Source: Aselliscus stoliczkanus (Eukaryota; Chordata; Mammalia; Chiroptera; Hipposideridae). Taken from it: a stretch of DNA of 64,000 nucleotides. This document shows positions 1 through 9,939 of the stretch, piece after piece. The stretch lies in assembly GCA_033961575.1 (NCBI GenBank), contig CM066731.1, positions 132,425,001-132,489,000 on the forward strand, in the 5' to 3' direction. The notes beneath the pieces are model-generated. The model made no database searches. It was not told the origin of the DNA and saw only the letters and a program-made list of their open reading frames with translations. The position numbers and the translations under genes were made by a program. How positions within the stretch are numbered: position 1 is the first letter of the stretch; each line of letters starts with the position of its first letter.

Positions 1-550
1 TCACCCATTCCCTGCCCTGCCCAGATGCACTGTAGTAGGGCGTATTTTGATAGGCTTTTTAACATTTTGCCTAATGTCTGATTTTGCTATTGCTTATTCT
101 TTCTACATTTATTTACATGTCCCCCAAATCATTCTTCTGTATCCTCTATTTATCTTCTGTTTTCTCCCTTTCAATTTGTCATTTACTAGTTGTCCCATAT
201 TTAACATTTACTTTATAGCCTCTTGAACATGTCAGAGTAAATCACTAAATAGATCTGGCAGACAGCCCTCTGGTATGCACAAAAAATAATAATGAATTAT
301 TCTGGATTATAATTCCCTCTCTAAAGTTGAACTTTCTAAATTTGGGGCATATAAAACATCACACAAACATGTAATTGTTATTCATGTGGTACATTCCTTG
401 TACTTTGTATTTAACAAGGGAATTATTGCCAGTGATTTGATTTGTTATAGACAAATCTCTTCATTCATTAGTTTTATAAAACAAGACTAGAGTGCTCTTA
501 TTATTTGCCAGAATTATTATTATTTTTAGAAAAACTCAAATCATGACATC
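1..550. other. No gene seen; AT-rich DNA
   Basis: I see no coding signature, tandem repeat or recognisable mobile element in this stretch. The 86-codon open frame that follows (551-811) has no recognisable domain and is probably chance. Confidence 0.5.
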
Positions 551-869
551 ATGCATTATAGTGGCCTCCTAGATAAGGAATCAAAAAAGGAGATAGAAAA
601 CAGAAGAAAAATCTTTCAGTGGTTTTACTATGGGACAGCTGAAATCTCTTTCTTTACTATCCCCTATATATACGACAAAATGCTATCTGGACAATTTGGA
701 ACCCTCGAGACTACAAAACTGTATTTTCAATTACCTTTCTCTGGATCCTTAGATTCATACATTCAATTCATATATTCAATTGCCTGCTTAACATTTCTGC
801 CTGATTATTGAGGAAGCTCACAAACCCAGCAGGACAAAACCAAGCCCCCTTGATTCTCCTGCCCCCTCA

Positions 870-1540
870 ATCCATCCACCAATCCTGTTCTTCTCCCAGG
901 CTTCCCTATGTCAGTAAATGGTACTACCAAACACGTATTTGCTTAAACCAAAAATCTAGGAGTTATTTTAGGTTCTCCTGACACCTTCCTTCACATCCAT
1001 TCATCAACAAGACCTGCCTATTTTACCTCCAGAGTATATCCTGAATCAATCTCATTCTCTCCAGGTGTGCTACTTCCCAGCATCCAAATTACCACCACCT
1101 CCTGCCTAAACTGCTGTGATACCCTTCTAAGTGGTATCACCTCTTCTACCCTGGACCCTTTACTATCCATACTGATGTTTCTTAAAAACATAAATTTTAC
1201 CATATCTCTTCTCTATTTAATTTCCTCCAATAACTTCTCATTACTAGTAGAATAAAATCCTAATTCTTTACCCTGGGTTCACATATTCTGGAAACTGCCT
1301 ATCTTGCCAACTACAACTCACACCTTTTCACCTGTTGCCCACTACTTTTTAATTAAATGGGCCTTTCTCCTTTTTCATATGCTAATTCTGTTCTTTCCTT
1401 CTCAGTCTCTCTGCACTAAACAATGACCATCTCCTTGATCTTTATATAGCAGAGGCTCTGTCTTCTTATCATTTAGCATAAATATCACTTCCTGCAAAAA
1501 GTTCTTCCTGAACAGTTTGAAATAGTCACCTAGTCACTAA
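870..1540 (+). mobile_element. L2 LINE fragment
   Basis: The sequence follows the 3' part of the L2 consensus pattern: CTCCTGCCTAAACTGC, then a segment with CTTCTCATTACTAGTAGAATAAAATCC, then ATATCACTTCCTGCAAAAAGTTCTTCCTGA. It is old and heavily diverged, with no intact coding. Short frames here are chance. Confidence 0.6.
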
Positions 1541-1547
1541 TTGTACT

Positions 1548-2010
1548 AGTCAGCTATTGCCATGACCCCAAATCACCTCAAATTTCAATGACCACAATCA
1601 TTTATTTCTCTTGCTCACAGGTTAGCAGTGGCAACTCTACTCTAGGTTCACTGAACTTGGTTCCAGGCCTCTGGTCAGATTCAAGGGTGCTTCTTCATAT
1701 GTCACATTCTAATGCTCAATGGTTACCTGGGGCATGCTCTTCTCACTGTGATCACAGGAGAAACCAAACTGTAAAAACACATGTAGGGCCGGCTGAGTGG
1801 CGTGGTGGTTAAGCACTGGCTTGGGAAGCCAGCGGCCCGGGTTTGGTCCCACATATGAGGGCCAGTGACACTGCCCTCAAACAAAACAAAGCAAAACACA
1901 TGTAAGGCCTCTTCTCCTGTCACACATGCTAGCATCCCATTGGCCAAAGTAAGTCATATAACCAAGCACAACATAAGTGGGGCCAGAGGTACATTTCACC
2001 CAGATTCATA
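1548..2010. mobile_element. Ancient interspersed repeat, split by a SINE; family not assigned
   Basis: The block (CAGCTATTGCCATGACCC to ATCCCATTGGCCAAAGTAAGTCA) has the texture of a common mammalian medium-reiterated repeat, and its two halves flank a young SINE at 1786-1892. I do not recognise the subfamily with confidence. Confidence 0.4.
1786..1892 (+). mobile_element. Short tRNA-derived SINE
   Basis: The head reads GGGCCGGCTGAGTGGCG, followed by a stem-loop (CTGGCTTGGGAAGCCAG), a B-box-like GGGTTTGGTCCC, a CACTGCCCTC end, and an A-rich tail. The flanking duplication AAAACACATGTA lies at 1774-1785 and 1893-1904. Confidence 0.88.
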
Positions 2011-2199
2011 GTTGGTATGAATAACAAAAATATTCTCGGAAACAGAAGACTCCACTTCATGTCTCATTGGCTCAGATGGTGTCATATTCTCATGTTGAAG
2101 CCAATCATTGGCAAAGGCAATGATGGTACCATTAGACCAGTTAACACTCACTCAGGAAGTGGTGAAGCTTCTCCGGCAGCACCTGGTAACATGGAGAAT

Positions 2200-2234
2200 A
2201 ACAACAACAACAATAACAACAACAACAACAACAA
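2200..2234 (+). repeat. (AAC)n microsatellite
   Basis: About eleven AAC units with one AAT interruption. It creates the asparagine run in the frame 2017-2250, which is not a gene. Confidence 0.95.
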
Positions 2235-2386
2235 TTCAGGGTTATGTTAGAAAAGTGGAAGGGAATGAATAAAAGGCTGTTGATAAATCAATTGTAAATT
2301 AATATCAGCAAATATAAATTAACACCAGAGCCTTAAGGAATAGTAGCTATAGTGGGTAAAATACAATTATGTTTTGTTGATGGAAT

Positions 2387-2388
<2 letters not shown>

Positions 2389-2434
<46 letters not shown>
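2389..2434. repeat. (AT)n microsatellite
   Basis: An uninterrupted AT dinucleotide run of about 46 bases, followed by further AT-rich sequence. Confidence 0.97.
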
Positions 2435-2438
<4 letters not shown>

Positions 2439-2594
2439 TATATAATTATATAATTTTATTTTTCTCCCAGAGCAAGGGCTAGCCACTCTCTCCCAATTCT
2501 ATTATGATGTTCCTGAAGCTCTGAGTCACTAACTAGAAAGCCGGACTGTCCAAATTCTGGTTTGCAAAGCAGTAAACAAAGTAAGCAACCTCTG

Positions 2595-2612
2595 CTCATG
2601 AAGACTTTTTTT
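2595..2612. repeat. Left target-site duplication of the L1/ERV chimera
   Basis: The sequence CTCATGAAGAC followed by a T run precedes the L1 tail. It matches 7217-7233 (CTCATGAAGA plus seven T) apart from one extra C. The T run merges with the T-rich end of the L1, so the inner edge is uncertain by a few bases. Confidence 0.75.
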
Positions 2613-3121
2613 TTAAATTATTTATTTATTTATTTTTAATTAGTTTCATGTGTACAACACAGTGCACTAGTTATACATTTTACCCCTCAAAGCGACAACC
2701 CCCCACCCCCAATTCGCCACCCCACTCCCCCCCATATCATATATATCTATTAGTCTTCCTCTGACTCTCTTCCACAGTATAATCCACATCCCGTGACTAT
2801 CTATATATATTCAATTACAGTAGGTATGCAACTTCCACTTTAGTTATACAGTGCAGTGATCAAACCTCTACTCCACCCATGAAATGGTCTCCCTAACAAG
2901 ACCTATGACCATCTGACATTCCACAGAATATTTACAACATTATTAATTATATTCCCCAAACTGTTTTTCATATCCCAGTGGCAATATTGTAGTTGCCTAT
3001 TTTTGCTGTCTAATCCCTTCCCCTTCTCCCTCATCCCCATCCCCCTCCCAATTAGCAACGCTGATTTTTCCTCTATATCTATGAGACAGTTTCTGTTTAC
3101 TTTGCTCATTCATACAGTTTT
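2613..3121 (-). mobile_element. L1 3' UTR (3' end of the chimera)
   Basis: This is the L1 3' UTR with a (TTTA)-rich tail at its left end and a C-rich stretch near 2698-2730 (a G-rich run on the element's own strand, common in L1 3' UTRs). A second copy of the first ~230 bases lies at 17652-17880 and confirms the repeat identity. The C-terminal codons of ORF2 begin immediately to the right. Confidence 0.85.
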
Positions 3122-5758
3122 TCAGATTCCACATATGAGTGAGATCATATGGTATTTGTCTTTCTCTGACTGACTTATTTCACTTAACATAATAGTCTCT
3201 AGGTCCATCCATATCATTGCAAATGGTACGATTTCATTCTTCTTTATAGCGGAGTAATACTCCAATGTATAAATATACCACAGTTTCTTAATCCAGTCAT
3301 CTACTGATGGGCATTTTGGTTGTTTCCAAGTCTTAGCTATTGTAAATTGTGCTGCTATGAACATAGGGGTGCATAACTTTTTTTGACTAAGTGTCTTGTT
3401 TTTTTCAGGATAAATACCTAGGAGTGGAATTGCTGGGTCAAACAGTAGCTCTATTTCCATTTCTTTGAGATACCTCCATACTGACTTCCATAGTGGCTGC
3501 ACCAATCTGCAATCCCACCAACAGTGCAGCAGGGTCCCCTTTTCCCCACAGCCCCGCCAGCACTTGTTGTTTGTTGATTTATTGATGATAGCCATTCTGA
3601 CTGGAGTGAGGTGGTATCTCATGGTGGTTTTTATTTGCATTTCCCTAATGACCAGTGAGGTTGAACATTTTTTCATATGCCTGTTGGCCATCTGTATGTC
3701 CTCTTTAGAGAAATGTCTCTTCATATCTTCTGCCCATTTTTTAATTGGGTTGTTTTTTTGGTGTTGAGTTTCATGAGTGTTTTATAAATTTTGGATATTA
3801 ACCCCTTATCAGATATATTCTCCCATTCAGTAGGCCTCCTTTTTGTTTTATTAATGGTTTCCTTTGTTGTGAAAAAACTTTTAAGTCTGATATAATCCCA
3901 TATGTTCATTTTTTGTTTTACTTCCCTTGCCCATAGGGATGTATCAGTAAAAATATTGCTCCGGGTAATGTCTGCAAATGTACTCCCTATATTTTCTTTT
4001 AGGATTTTTATGGTTTCAGGTCTTACATTTAAGTCTTTAATCCATTTTGAATTTGTTCTTGTATATGGCGTAAGGAGGTGGTTCAGTTTCATTTTTTTGC
4101 ATGTGTCAGTCCAATTTTCCCAGCACCATTTATTGAATAGACTATCTTTACTCCAGTGTAAATTCTTGCTTCCCTTGTCATAGATTAACTGTCCGTAAAT
4201 GCCTGGATTTATTTCTGGGCTCTCTGTTCTGTTCCACTGATTGATGTGCCTGTTTTTATGCCAATACCAAACTGTCTTGATTACTGTAGCCTTGTAGTAG
4301 GTTTTGATGTCTGGTAGTGTGATCCCCCGACTTTGTTCTTATTTCTCAGAATTGCCGAGGCTATTCTGGGTCTTTTATGATTCCATATAAATTTTAGGAT
4401 TATATTTTCTATTTCTGTGAAAAATGCCCTTGGTAGTTTGATAGGAATTGCATTGAATCTATATATTGCTTTAGGCAGTATGGACATTTTAACTATATTA
4501 ATTCTTCCTATCCATGAGCATGGTAGGTATTTCCATTTATTTGTATCTTCTATGATTTCTTTCTTCAGTGTCTTATAATTTTCTGAGTACAGATCTTTCA
4601 CTTCTTTGGTTAAATTTATTCCTAGGTATTTTATAGCTCTTGACGCAATTGTAAATGGGACAGTTTTCTTAATTTCTCTTTCCATTAGTTTATTATTGGT
4701 GTATGCAAATGCCACTGATTTCTGAACATTGATTTTATGTCCTGCTACTTTACTGAATTCGTCTATCAGTTCCAATAGTTTTTTGATGGAGTCTTTGGGG
4801 TTCTCTATATACAGTATCATGTCATCTACATATAATGACAATTTTACTTCTTCCTTGCCAATTTGGATGCCTTTTATTTCTTTTTGTTGTCTGATTGCTG
4901 TGGCTAGAACTTCCAGCACTATGATGAATAAAAGAGGAGAAAGTGGACAGCCTTGTCTTGTTCCTGATCTTAAGGGGAATGGTTTTAGCTTTTCCCCATT
5001 GAGTATGATGTTAGCTGTAGGTTTATCATATATGGCTTTTATTATGTTGTGATATGATCCCTGTATTCCCACTTTGCTAAGGGTTTTTAACATAAATGGC
5101 TGTTGGATTTTGTCAAATGCTTTTTCTGCATCTATTGAGATGACCATGTGATCTTTATCCTACATTTTAGTTAATGTGGTGTATCACATTAATTGATTTA
5201 CGGATGTTGAACCAGCCTTGTGCACTAGGGATGAATCCCACTTGATCATGATGTATGATCTTCTTTAATATATTGCTGAATTCTGTTTGCTAATATTTTA
5301 TTGAGAATTTTTCCATCTATATTCATCAGGGAGATTGGCCTGTAGTTTTCCCTTTTTGTGATGTCTTTATCTGGTTTTGGAATCAGGGTGATAGTGGCTT
5401 CATAAAAAGAGTTTGGGAGCCTTCCCTCCTTCTGGATTTTTTGGAATAGTTTGAGAAGAATAGGTGATAGTTCTTTTTTGAATGTTTGATAAAATTCACT
5501 TGTGAAGCCGTCTGGTCCAGGGCTTTTGTTTTTTGGGAGCTTGTCAATTACTGATTCAATTTCCTTGGTAGTAATCAGGGTATTTAGATTTTCTGTTTCT
5601 TCTTGCGTTAGCTTTGGAAGGTTGTATGCTTCTAGAAAATTATCCATTTCTTCCAGATTGTCAAATGTGTTGGCATATAGTTGTTCATAGTAATTTCTTA
5701 GAACTTTTTGTATTTCTGTGATGTCTGTAGTCATTTCCCCTCTTGCATTCAAGTTGTA
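3122..5758 (-). pseudogene. L1 ORF2 fragment: reverse transcriptase to C-terminus, frameshifted
   Basis: This is the remnant of the L1 ORF2 protein, which normally supplies endonuclease and reverse transcriptase for target-primed insertion. Only the part from just upstream of the RT fingers to the C-terminus is present; the endonuclease domain and ORF1 are absent. Open pieces lie at 5752-5246 ([12 protein letters not shown], then LIPKPDKD and RPISLMN motifs), 5147-4281 ([11 protein letters not shown], then the active-site YVDD at 4832-4821), 4092-3721 and 3724-3122. The last piece carries the C-terminal CCHC knuckle at residues C55, C59, H67 and C72 and ends in SLICGI. Successive pieces lie in different frames, so at least three frameshifts or indels break it. 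The usual L1 active-site motif is FADD; this copy has YVDD. It joins retroviral gag at about 5755-5762. It cannot make a functional protein. Confidence 0.92.
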
Positions 5759-5759
5759 G

Positions 5760-6954
5760 GGACATCAGTACATTGTTTTATATAATCATTAATAGTGTCA
5801 GATTTACGGATAGGCCGAAGTAGATTCTAACATGTAGAACTGGCGTTTTCAAATGCCAGTTGTTTGATTAAAATATCTGCGGCTTTATCGTTGGTAATTA
5901 TTTTACGAACCGCTAGAATGTGCCGAGACAAAAGTTTTTGAAAGGCTCCTCACTTCTTTGTATTACGGTAGTTAATGTAGTTAGCTTTCCTGATGAAGCA
6001 GGGAGTCCTCCAGGCATTTACAGCACAATCAGTGACTTTTTCTATGATTTTTTTAGATAAATACATCAGGTCTTGTGTATGAGAATATTCACCTCTTCCC
6101 ATAAGCATATCTGTAGTAATTGAATAACGTTTACTGGCAAATTTTTCTGTCCTATCATCATATTTAGTCCTCCAAAGGAGATAATCTCTGCCTGTTAAGC
6201 AGGCTTTACAAACTTGAGTCCAATCATGGGGAGTCATCCACTTCCCTGCCAATGTATCAATTAAAGAAAGAGCATAACATGTTACAGGTTTATACTCTGT
6301 ACACGCAGATTTCAGTTCTTTTAAGATTTTATAGGGCAGGGGCTCCCAGGAAGGCCATTTATCTCCTTCCCGATCCATATCAAAGATCTCTGGGCAACTA
6401 AGAGTAAAATCAAATTCCCGGTTTGCCTCTTCCTCCTCAATGGCTCTATGAAATTGAGATGTGGATTTAGAATTACATGGAGGTATAGGCATTACAGGAT
6501 GTTCTAAAGGAGGTCAGGGTTTCATGTATTCTTCATTTTTAGTTGAATATTTTGGGGGACCTGGCCCCTTATCCTCCTTTTTAGTAATGGGAAAGTCCCA
6601 TAGATCTTGTTCATTATATTTGGCTGCCTCCGTTTCCAATTTGGCAGCATCTGGGGGAGGGAGGTTTTCGCCCTCACTGTCTGAATTATTGTTCGAATCT
6701 GTATATTTTTTAACTGAAAAGGCCAGATTAGTTTTAGAGTGAGCAGTGGACAATAACGGCGTATGTTCATCAGATAGTGCCGTTGGCACAGAAATAGTCT
6801 CTGGAACGAATGTATCTCTAATTAAGTTACAGAAGGCAACAAAAAGTAGAAAGTTAGCTATCTGAAAAGTTCCAACCTTTAAATCTCTGGCTGCAAGAGA
6901 GCAGCGAATTAAGTTAACAAAGAGTTTAAGTTCCTTAGATTCGGTTTGACCCAT
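5760..6954 (-). pseudogene. gag: Betaretrovirus-like gag fragment (matrix to capsid), broken
   Basis: Old class II endogenous retrovirus gag, the structural polyprotein that would form the virion core. The ATG is at 6954-6952 and the product begins MGQTESK, a typical betaretroviral/ERVK start with a glycine at position 2 for myristoylation. The matrix-like region runs to an in-frame TGA at 6513-6511. The same frame reopens at 6492 and holds a capsid-like N-terminal domain (PLPYKILKELK, later a CLTGRDYLLW segment) to a second TGA near 5949. A further stretch resembling the capsid C-terminal end (IKQLAFENA) follows to the L1 junction. The major homology region is not recognisable as complete, so an internal deletion near 5940 is likely. 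Nucleocapsid zinc knuckles, pro, pol and env are all absent. The family is assigned by motif resemblance only. Non-functional. Confidence 0.82.
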
Positions 6955-7071
6955 GGTCACTTTCCACCACTTTCCTACTTCTTTTATGCAGGGTGTCTGC
7001 AGTACCCACGGTGGAGTCCTATCCGTCCCAAAAATGCACACAACAATAAAATTAAAAAAACTTACCTTCGG
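6955..7071 (-). other. Retroviral untranslated leader before gag
   Basis: This segment between the primer-binding site and the gag ATG would hold the packaging signal in an intact virus. An upstream in-phase ATG at 7041 exists, but the MGQTESK start at 6954 is preferred by family resemblance. Confidence 0.6.
7060..7068 (-). promoter_or_regulatory. Candidate retroviral major splice donor
   Basis: AAGGTAAGT on the minus strand, a few bases downstream of the primer-binding site, is a full-consensus 5' splice site. Its retention together with contiguous gag shows that the copied RNA was unspliced. Confidence 0.6.
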
Positions 7072-7089
7072 GTCCCTGTTCGGGCGCCA
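7072..7089 (-). promoter_or_regulatory. Retroviral primer-binding site, tRNA-Lys3 type
   Basis: The minus strand reads TGGCGCCCGAACAGGGAC, an exact 18-base complement of the 3' end of tRNA-Lys3, the primer used by several lentiviruses and by mouse mammary tumour virus. It sits two bases inside the U5 CA end. It proves that this is the 5' leader of a retroviral genome. Confidence 0.93.
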
Positions 7090-7091
7090 CT

Positions 7092-7216
7092 TGCGGGGGA
7101 CCAGCCTCCGCTGACCAGGGTTTCCCTCAGGTGGAGACGGCGTCGGCGAGGGAGGAAAATAAGGGAGACAGTGGCGACACCGGGGGAGTTAAAGAGAAAA
7201 GGAAAAAAAGTGTCAC
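7092..7216 (-). mobile_element. Retroviral R-U5 segment (partial LTR)
   Basis: About 125 bases separate the primer-binding site from the right TSD. The inner edge reads ...CCGCA on the minus strand, the CA end expected of an LTR, followed by an AG spacer and the primer-binding site. There is no U3 and no promoter. The outer edge begins with G, as a capped RNA would. The length is close to R+U5 of betaretroviruses, which have a very short R. I therefore infer that the sequence begins at the transcription start of the viral RNA, not at an integrated LTR edge. Confidence 0.7.
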
Positions 7217-7233
7217 CTCATGAAGATTTTTTT
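7217..7233. repeat. Right target-site duplication of the L1/ERV chimera
   Basis: CTCATGAAGATTTTTTT is followed by AAC, so the inferred nick is TTTT/AA, the preferred L1 endonuclease site for an element on the minus strand. It abuts the predicted 5' end of the retroviral RNA. Confidence 0.75.
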
Positions 7234-7239
7234 AACAAG

Positions 7240-8340
7240 AGTTAATTCTAGCTGGAATGGTTACTTTATATTTTGTTAAAGAATGATGACCTCTAAGTTT
7301 TTCTTTCTTTTTTTTTGCATTGAGGCCTTAGGAGAATACCTATATAGTAGACGAGTTAGTTTCTAATACTGTTCTGCTAACAACTAGAATGGAGCTGATT
7401 CCTTTTCCACAAATTCCACATGTTGATAGAGTTGATTCTCAAGTACAGCTCATAACTTCTTTCATTTCATAGATGATCAGACAAACTTATACCTTTTGGC
7501 TCACAGTCCTCTTTCCCCAGGTGAAACTTCTATTTCACACTCAGAGACTAACTACTGTGTAGTGGTTTCTGCCCTCTGTGACATAGCTGTTAAGTTTTTT
7601 CCTCATTTGTATGGTCATCATGGCTTTATGACAAATGTATTTGACTGATAATCATGGATAACATCATCACAAATTCAATCTTTATATGTAAAAAGTCTCA
7701 GAATATTCATTCATTTCTTCATTCATTCTTTCAAAAATTAATGAGTGCTTAGAATGATTCACTTCTCATTGATTTATTCGTTGGATGTAACTACCAAGCT
7801 AAGTCATATAAAATTGAGATAATCTTTAAAAATGTGAAATTAAAGTACTAATTGGTGGAATTAGTATTTAGCAGTGACCTTGAAGGAGGAAATTCACTTG
7901 TTAAGCTCAGGGTTCCTGAAGGATGTTCATAGAAGTAGATTCATCTACTTCAATTTTCAAAGGAGATAAATTCGAACCTCAGAAATTATTGTAATTTCTT
8001 TGATTAGTATCTGAAATTTTAAAATCATGATAATTTGCAGAGATGCTGTAGATTTAATGATGTTTTATTTGAGAGAGAGAAAATTTGCCCCTGGTCAGTT
8101 TCTGTCATAGTTAATCAGCATGTTATGTGCCATTTTCTAATACGTAATATGGTTTTCTACTAGTGTACAGGGTATAAAACATTGTTAGTAAGTATATGGG
8201 CACCAGTAGATGACAGACCTTATAGGTAGAGCCCATTACTTAAAGACAAGCATGGAAAGCTTTACAAATTCTGCTGGCATCAATTTTGAAAAAAATTCTA
8301 GGCCATACAATCAGCATTACTCATTTAAAGTCAGTTTACC
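7240..8340. other. No gene seen
   Basis: Unique-looking AT-rich DNA. I found no open frame of note and no clear repeat. Confidence 0.5.
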
Positions 8341-8349
8341 CACTTAAAT

Positions 8350-8455
8350 GAAACTGGGTCCTAGTTTCACTTCTGCAATATATTATCTGTGTGACATTGG
8401 CGAACTTCAGTCTTCATATCAGTCAAACAGGGATGAATTCAATTGCCCTTCCTAC
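8350..8455 (+). mobile_element. Probable MIR SINE fragment
   Basis: The GGGTCCTAGTTTCACTTCTG pattern, followed by an ATCTGTGTGACATTGG core, matches the MIR layout. It is old and short. Confidence 0.5.
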
Positions 8456-8848
8456 ATCACAGATAAAATAAAACAGAAATGTGATAAATTTCCTTGAAAA
8501 CTCAAATGTAATATACATATTTAAGTTTTTGAAAATTATGACTATTGCAATAGCTATGCTTGAAGGGTTTCAGTAGTAATGTTCAAATGTGAAATATTTT
8601 TCGCATTTGTTTTTCTATCTCAGACCACCTCCACCCTCTTTTCAGTCATTTCCAGTTTACTGTAGTTGCATTTCAGTCAGCTTGAGAAACTGTATGTGAA
8701 TGTCTGTTTAAAAGTGTCTTTTTTCAGTATTTGGACAGAGCTCCCACACAGCTGTGGTGTCCCTCTGACCAAAGAAAGACCGGTGGTGTCTGAACTCATT
8801 TCCCTATCCCCTCCCAGCTCATGGTGTCCACACAGCTGTAGGAGCTGC

Positions 8849-8850
<2 letters not shown>

Positions 8851-8892
<42 letters not shown>
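8851..8892 (+). repeat. (GT)n microsatellite
   Basis: Twenty-one GT units in an uninterrupted run. It produces Val/Cys and Thr/His repeat frames that are not genes. Confidence 0.98.
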
Positions 8893-8894
<2 letters not shown>

Positions 8895-9237
8895 ATGTCT
8901 GCTCCCATGAATGACCATAATTTGGCGGTGACAATTGTAATTCCCTCTTCTGTTGGTCATTATTGTTTCTCCACCTAACACCAGCTGTCCAGTGGCTCCC
9001 TCTGTCCCCCTGGCGTGTAAATGCTGGCTCTTCCTCAGCATATTTGTTAATTTTGAGAAGCTACATTGACTTTCTCTTAACTAGTTCTCCAGTACATGTG
9101 ATTCTTCTACTGCAGCCACCATTTAATCCTCTTAGTGGGAAGTTTTGTAACTGGGGTCCCCTTACTTCAGTGGGGATACTTCATAGGATACTGACAGATG
9201 GCTTAAGCTTGACTTGCCTTCAGGGCTTCAGGGGTGT

Positions 9238-9313
9238 CCTTCCTTCCTTCCTTCCTTCCTTCCTTCCTTCCTTCCTTCCTTCCTTCCTTCCGTCCCTCCC
9301 TCCCTCCCTCCCT

Positions 9314-9388
<75 letters not shown>

Positions 9389-9390
9389 TC
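9238..9390 (+). repeat. Compound polypyrimidine tract (CCTT)n-(CCCT)n-(CT)n-(CTTT)n
   Basis: 153 bases of pure pyrimidine apart from a single G at 9292, with four successive unit types. Such homopurine/homopyrimidine DNA can form intramolecular triplexes. Frames read through it (Leu/Pro/Ser or Lys/Glu/Arg runs) are artefacts. Confidence 0.97.
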
Positions 9391-9439
9391 ACTCAGGGAG
9401 TACTCAGACATCCATGTAGGCTAACCAGTGGAATTGCAG

Positions 9440-9930
9440 CCTGCCTTTGAATACTACCCTGAGCATTCTGGCTCTGAGTTTCACATTAGAATTTTTCCCA
9501 TATTCTGACAGAAAGAGGTTCATCTTCAGGCTTGTGGTTCTGTAGCTTGGGGATGAGTGGCAGGAGAATTCACCATCCAAAAGAAGGTGGGTGGAGGTGG
9601 GCAAGTGATCACTGATAACTCACAAACTCTCTATGCAGATAGCAGAGTTAGGAGAACGGGCGGTGTGTGTCATAACAATCGTCTGGAATATTACTGCTTT
9701 GAAAATTCTATGATGAGGTACTTATGCTCCTTTCCTTTGAATTTAGAAGATGAATCATGTACTTCTTTTTGTTTTCAGCTCTGAACTGTTTCCAGTGTGG
9801 TTTCTACCTGTGGTGGAAGCCATGGAGAAGCAGAAAGGTTCTTTACATCTAAACGCAAGTTACACTTTTATGAATACTTAATTGTCCCATGCCCCATAAC
9901 ATTTGGCCCATGCCTAACGTAAAGGTTCTG
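9440..9930. other. No gene seen
   Basis: Unique-looking sequence without a recognisable repeat. The open frames (9404-9604 and 9557-9784) show no family resemblance. Confidence 0.45.
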
Positions 9931-9939
9931 GTCACATCA

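Larger units (their letters stand above)
2613..7216 (-). mobile_element. Chimeric retro-insertion: 5' endogenous-retrovirus RNA segment fused to L1 3' half
   Basis: Read on the minus strand, this block starts with a retroviral R-U5, primer-binding site, leader and gag (about 7216 down to 5760). It then passes without any LTR or spacer into L1 ORF2 at the RT domain and runs to the L1 3' UTR and T-rich tail end at 2613. The flanks carry one matching duplication (2595-2612 and 7217-7233). The right copy ends in a T run followed by AA, the L1 endonuclease cleavage context. Neither the ERV nor the L1 has its own separate flanking duplication that I can see. I infer one target-primed reverse transcription event in which the L1 reverse transcriptase left L1 RNA and continued on retroviral genomic RNA to its 5' end. 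The alternative is an old nested insertion with coincidental ends. Both coding parts are broken. Confidence 0.75.

Noticed and set aside
551..811. 86-codon open frame on the plus strand
   Set aside because: No domain, no splice context and no codon bias signal in AT-rich DNA. Chance.
1786..1860. tRNA-like heads as genuine tRNA genes
   Set aside because: They cannot fold as full cloverleafs with proper acceptor ends, are followed by poly(A), and recur in many copies with target-site duplications.
2017..2250. Frame with a long asparagine run
   Set aside because: The run is an (AAC)n microsatellite.
3465..5052. Plus-strand frames at 3465-3767, 3902-4183 and 4729-5052
   Set aside because: They are antisense shadows of L1 ORF2.
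5760..7216. An integrated provirus with a 5' LTR
   Set aside because: There is no U3, no pol, env or 3' LTR and no provirus-type short duplication. The outer edge abuts an L1-type duplication instead.
9238..9390. CRISPR-like or satellite array
   Set aside because: The units are 2-4 bases with no spacers. It is a simple sequence repeat in a mammalian genome.
8666..9450. Several frames through Val/Cys, Leu/Pro/Ser or Lys/Glu runs
   Set aside because: They read through (GT)n and polypyrimidine repeats.
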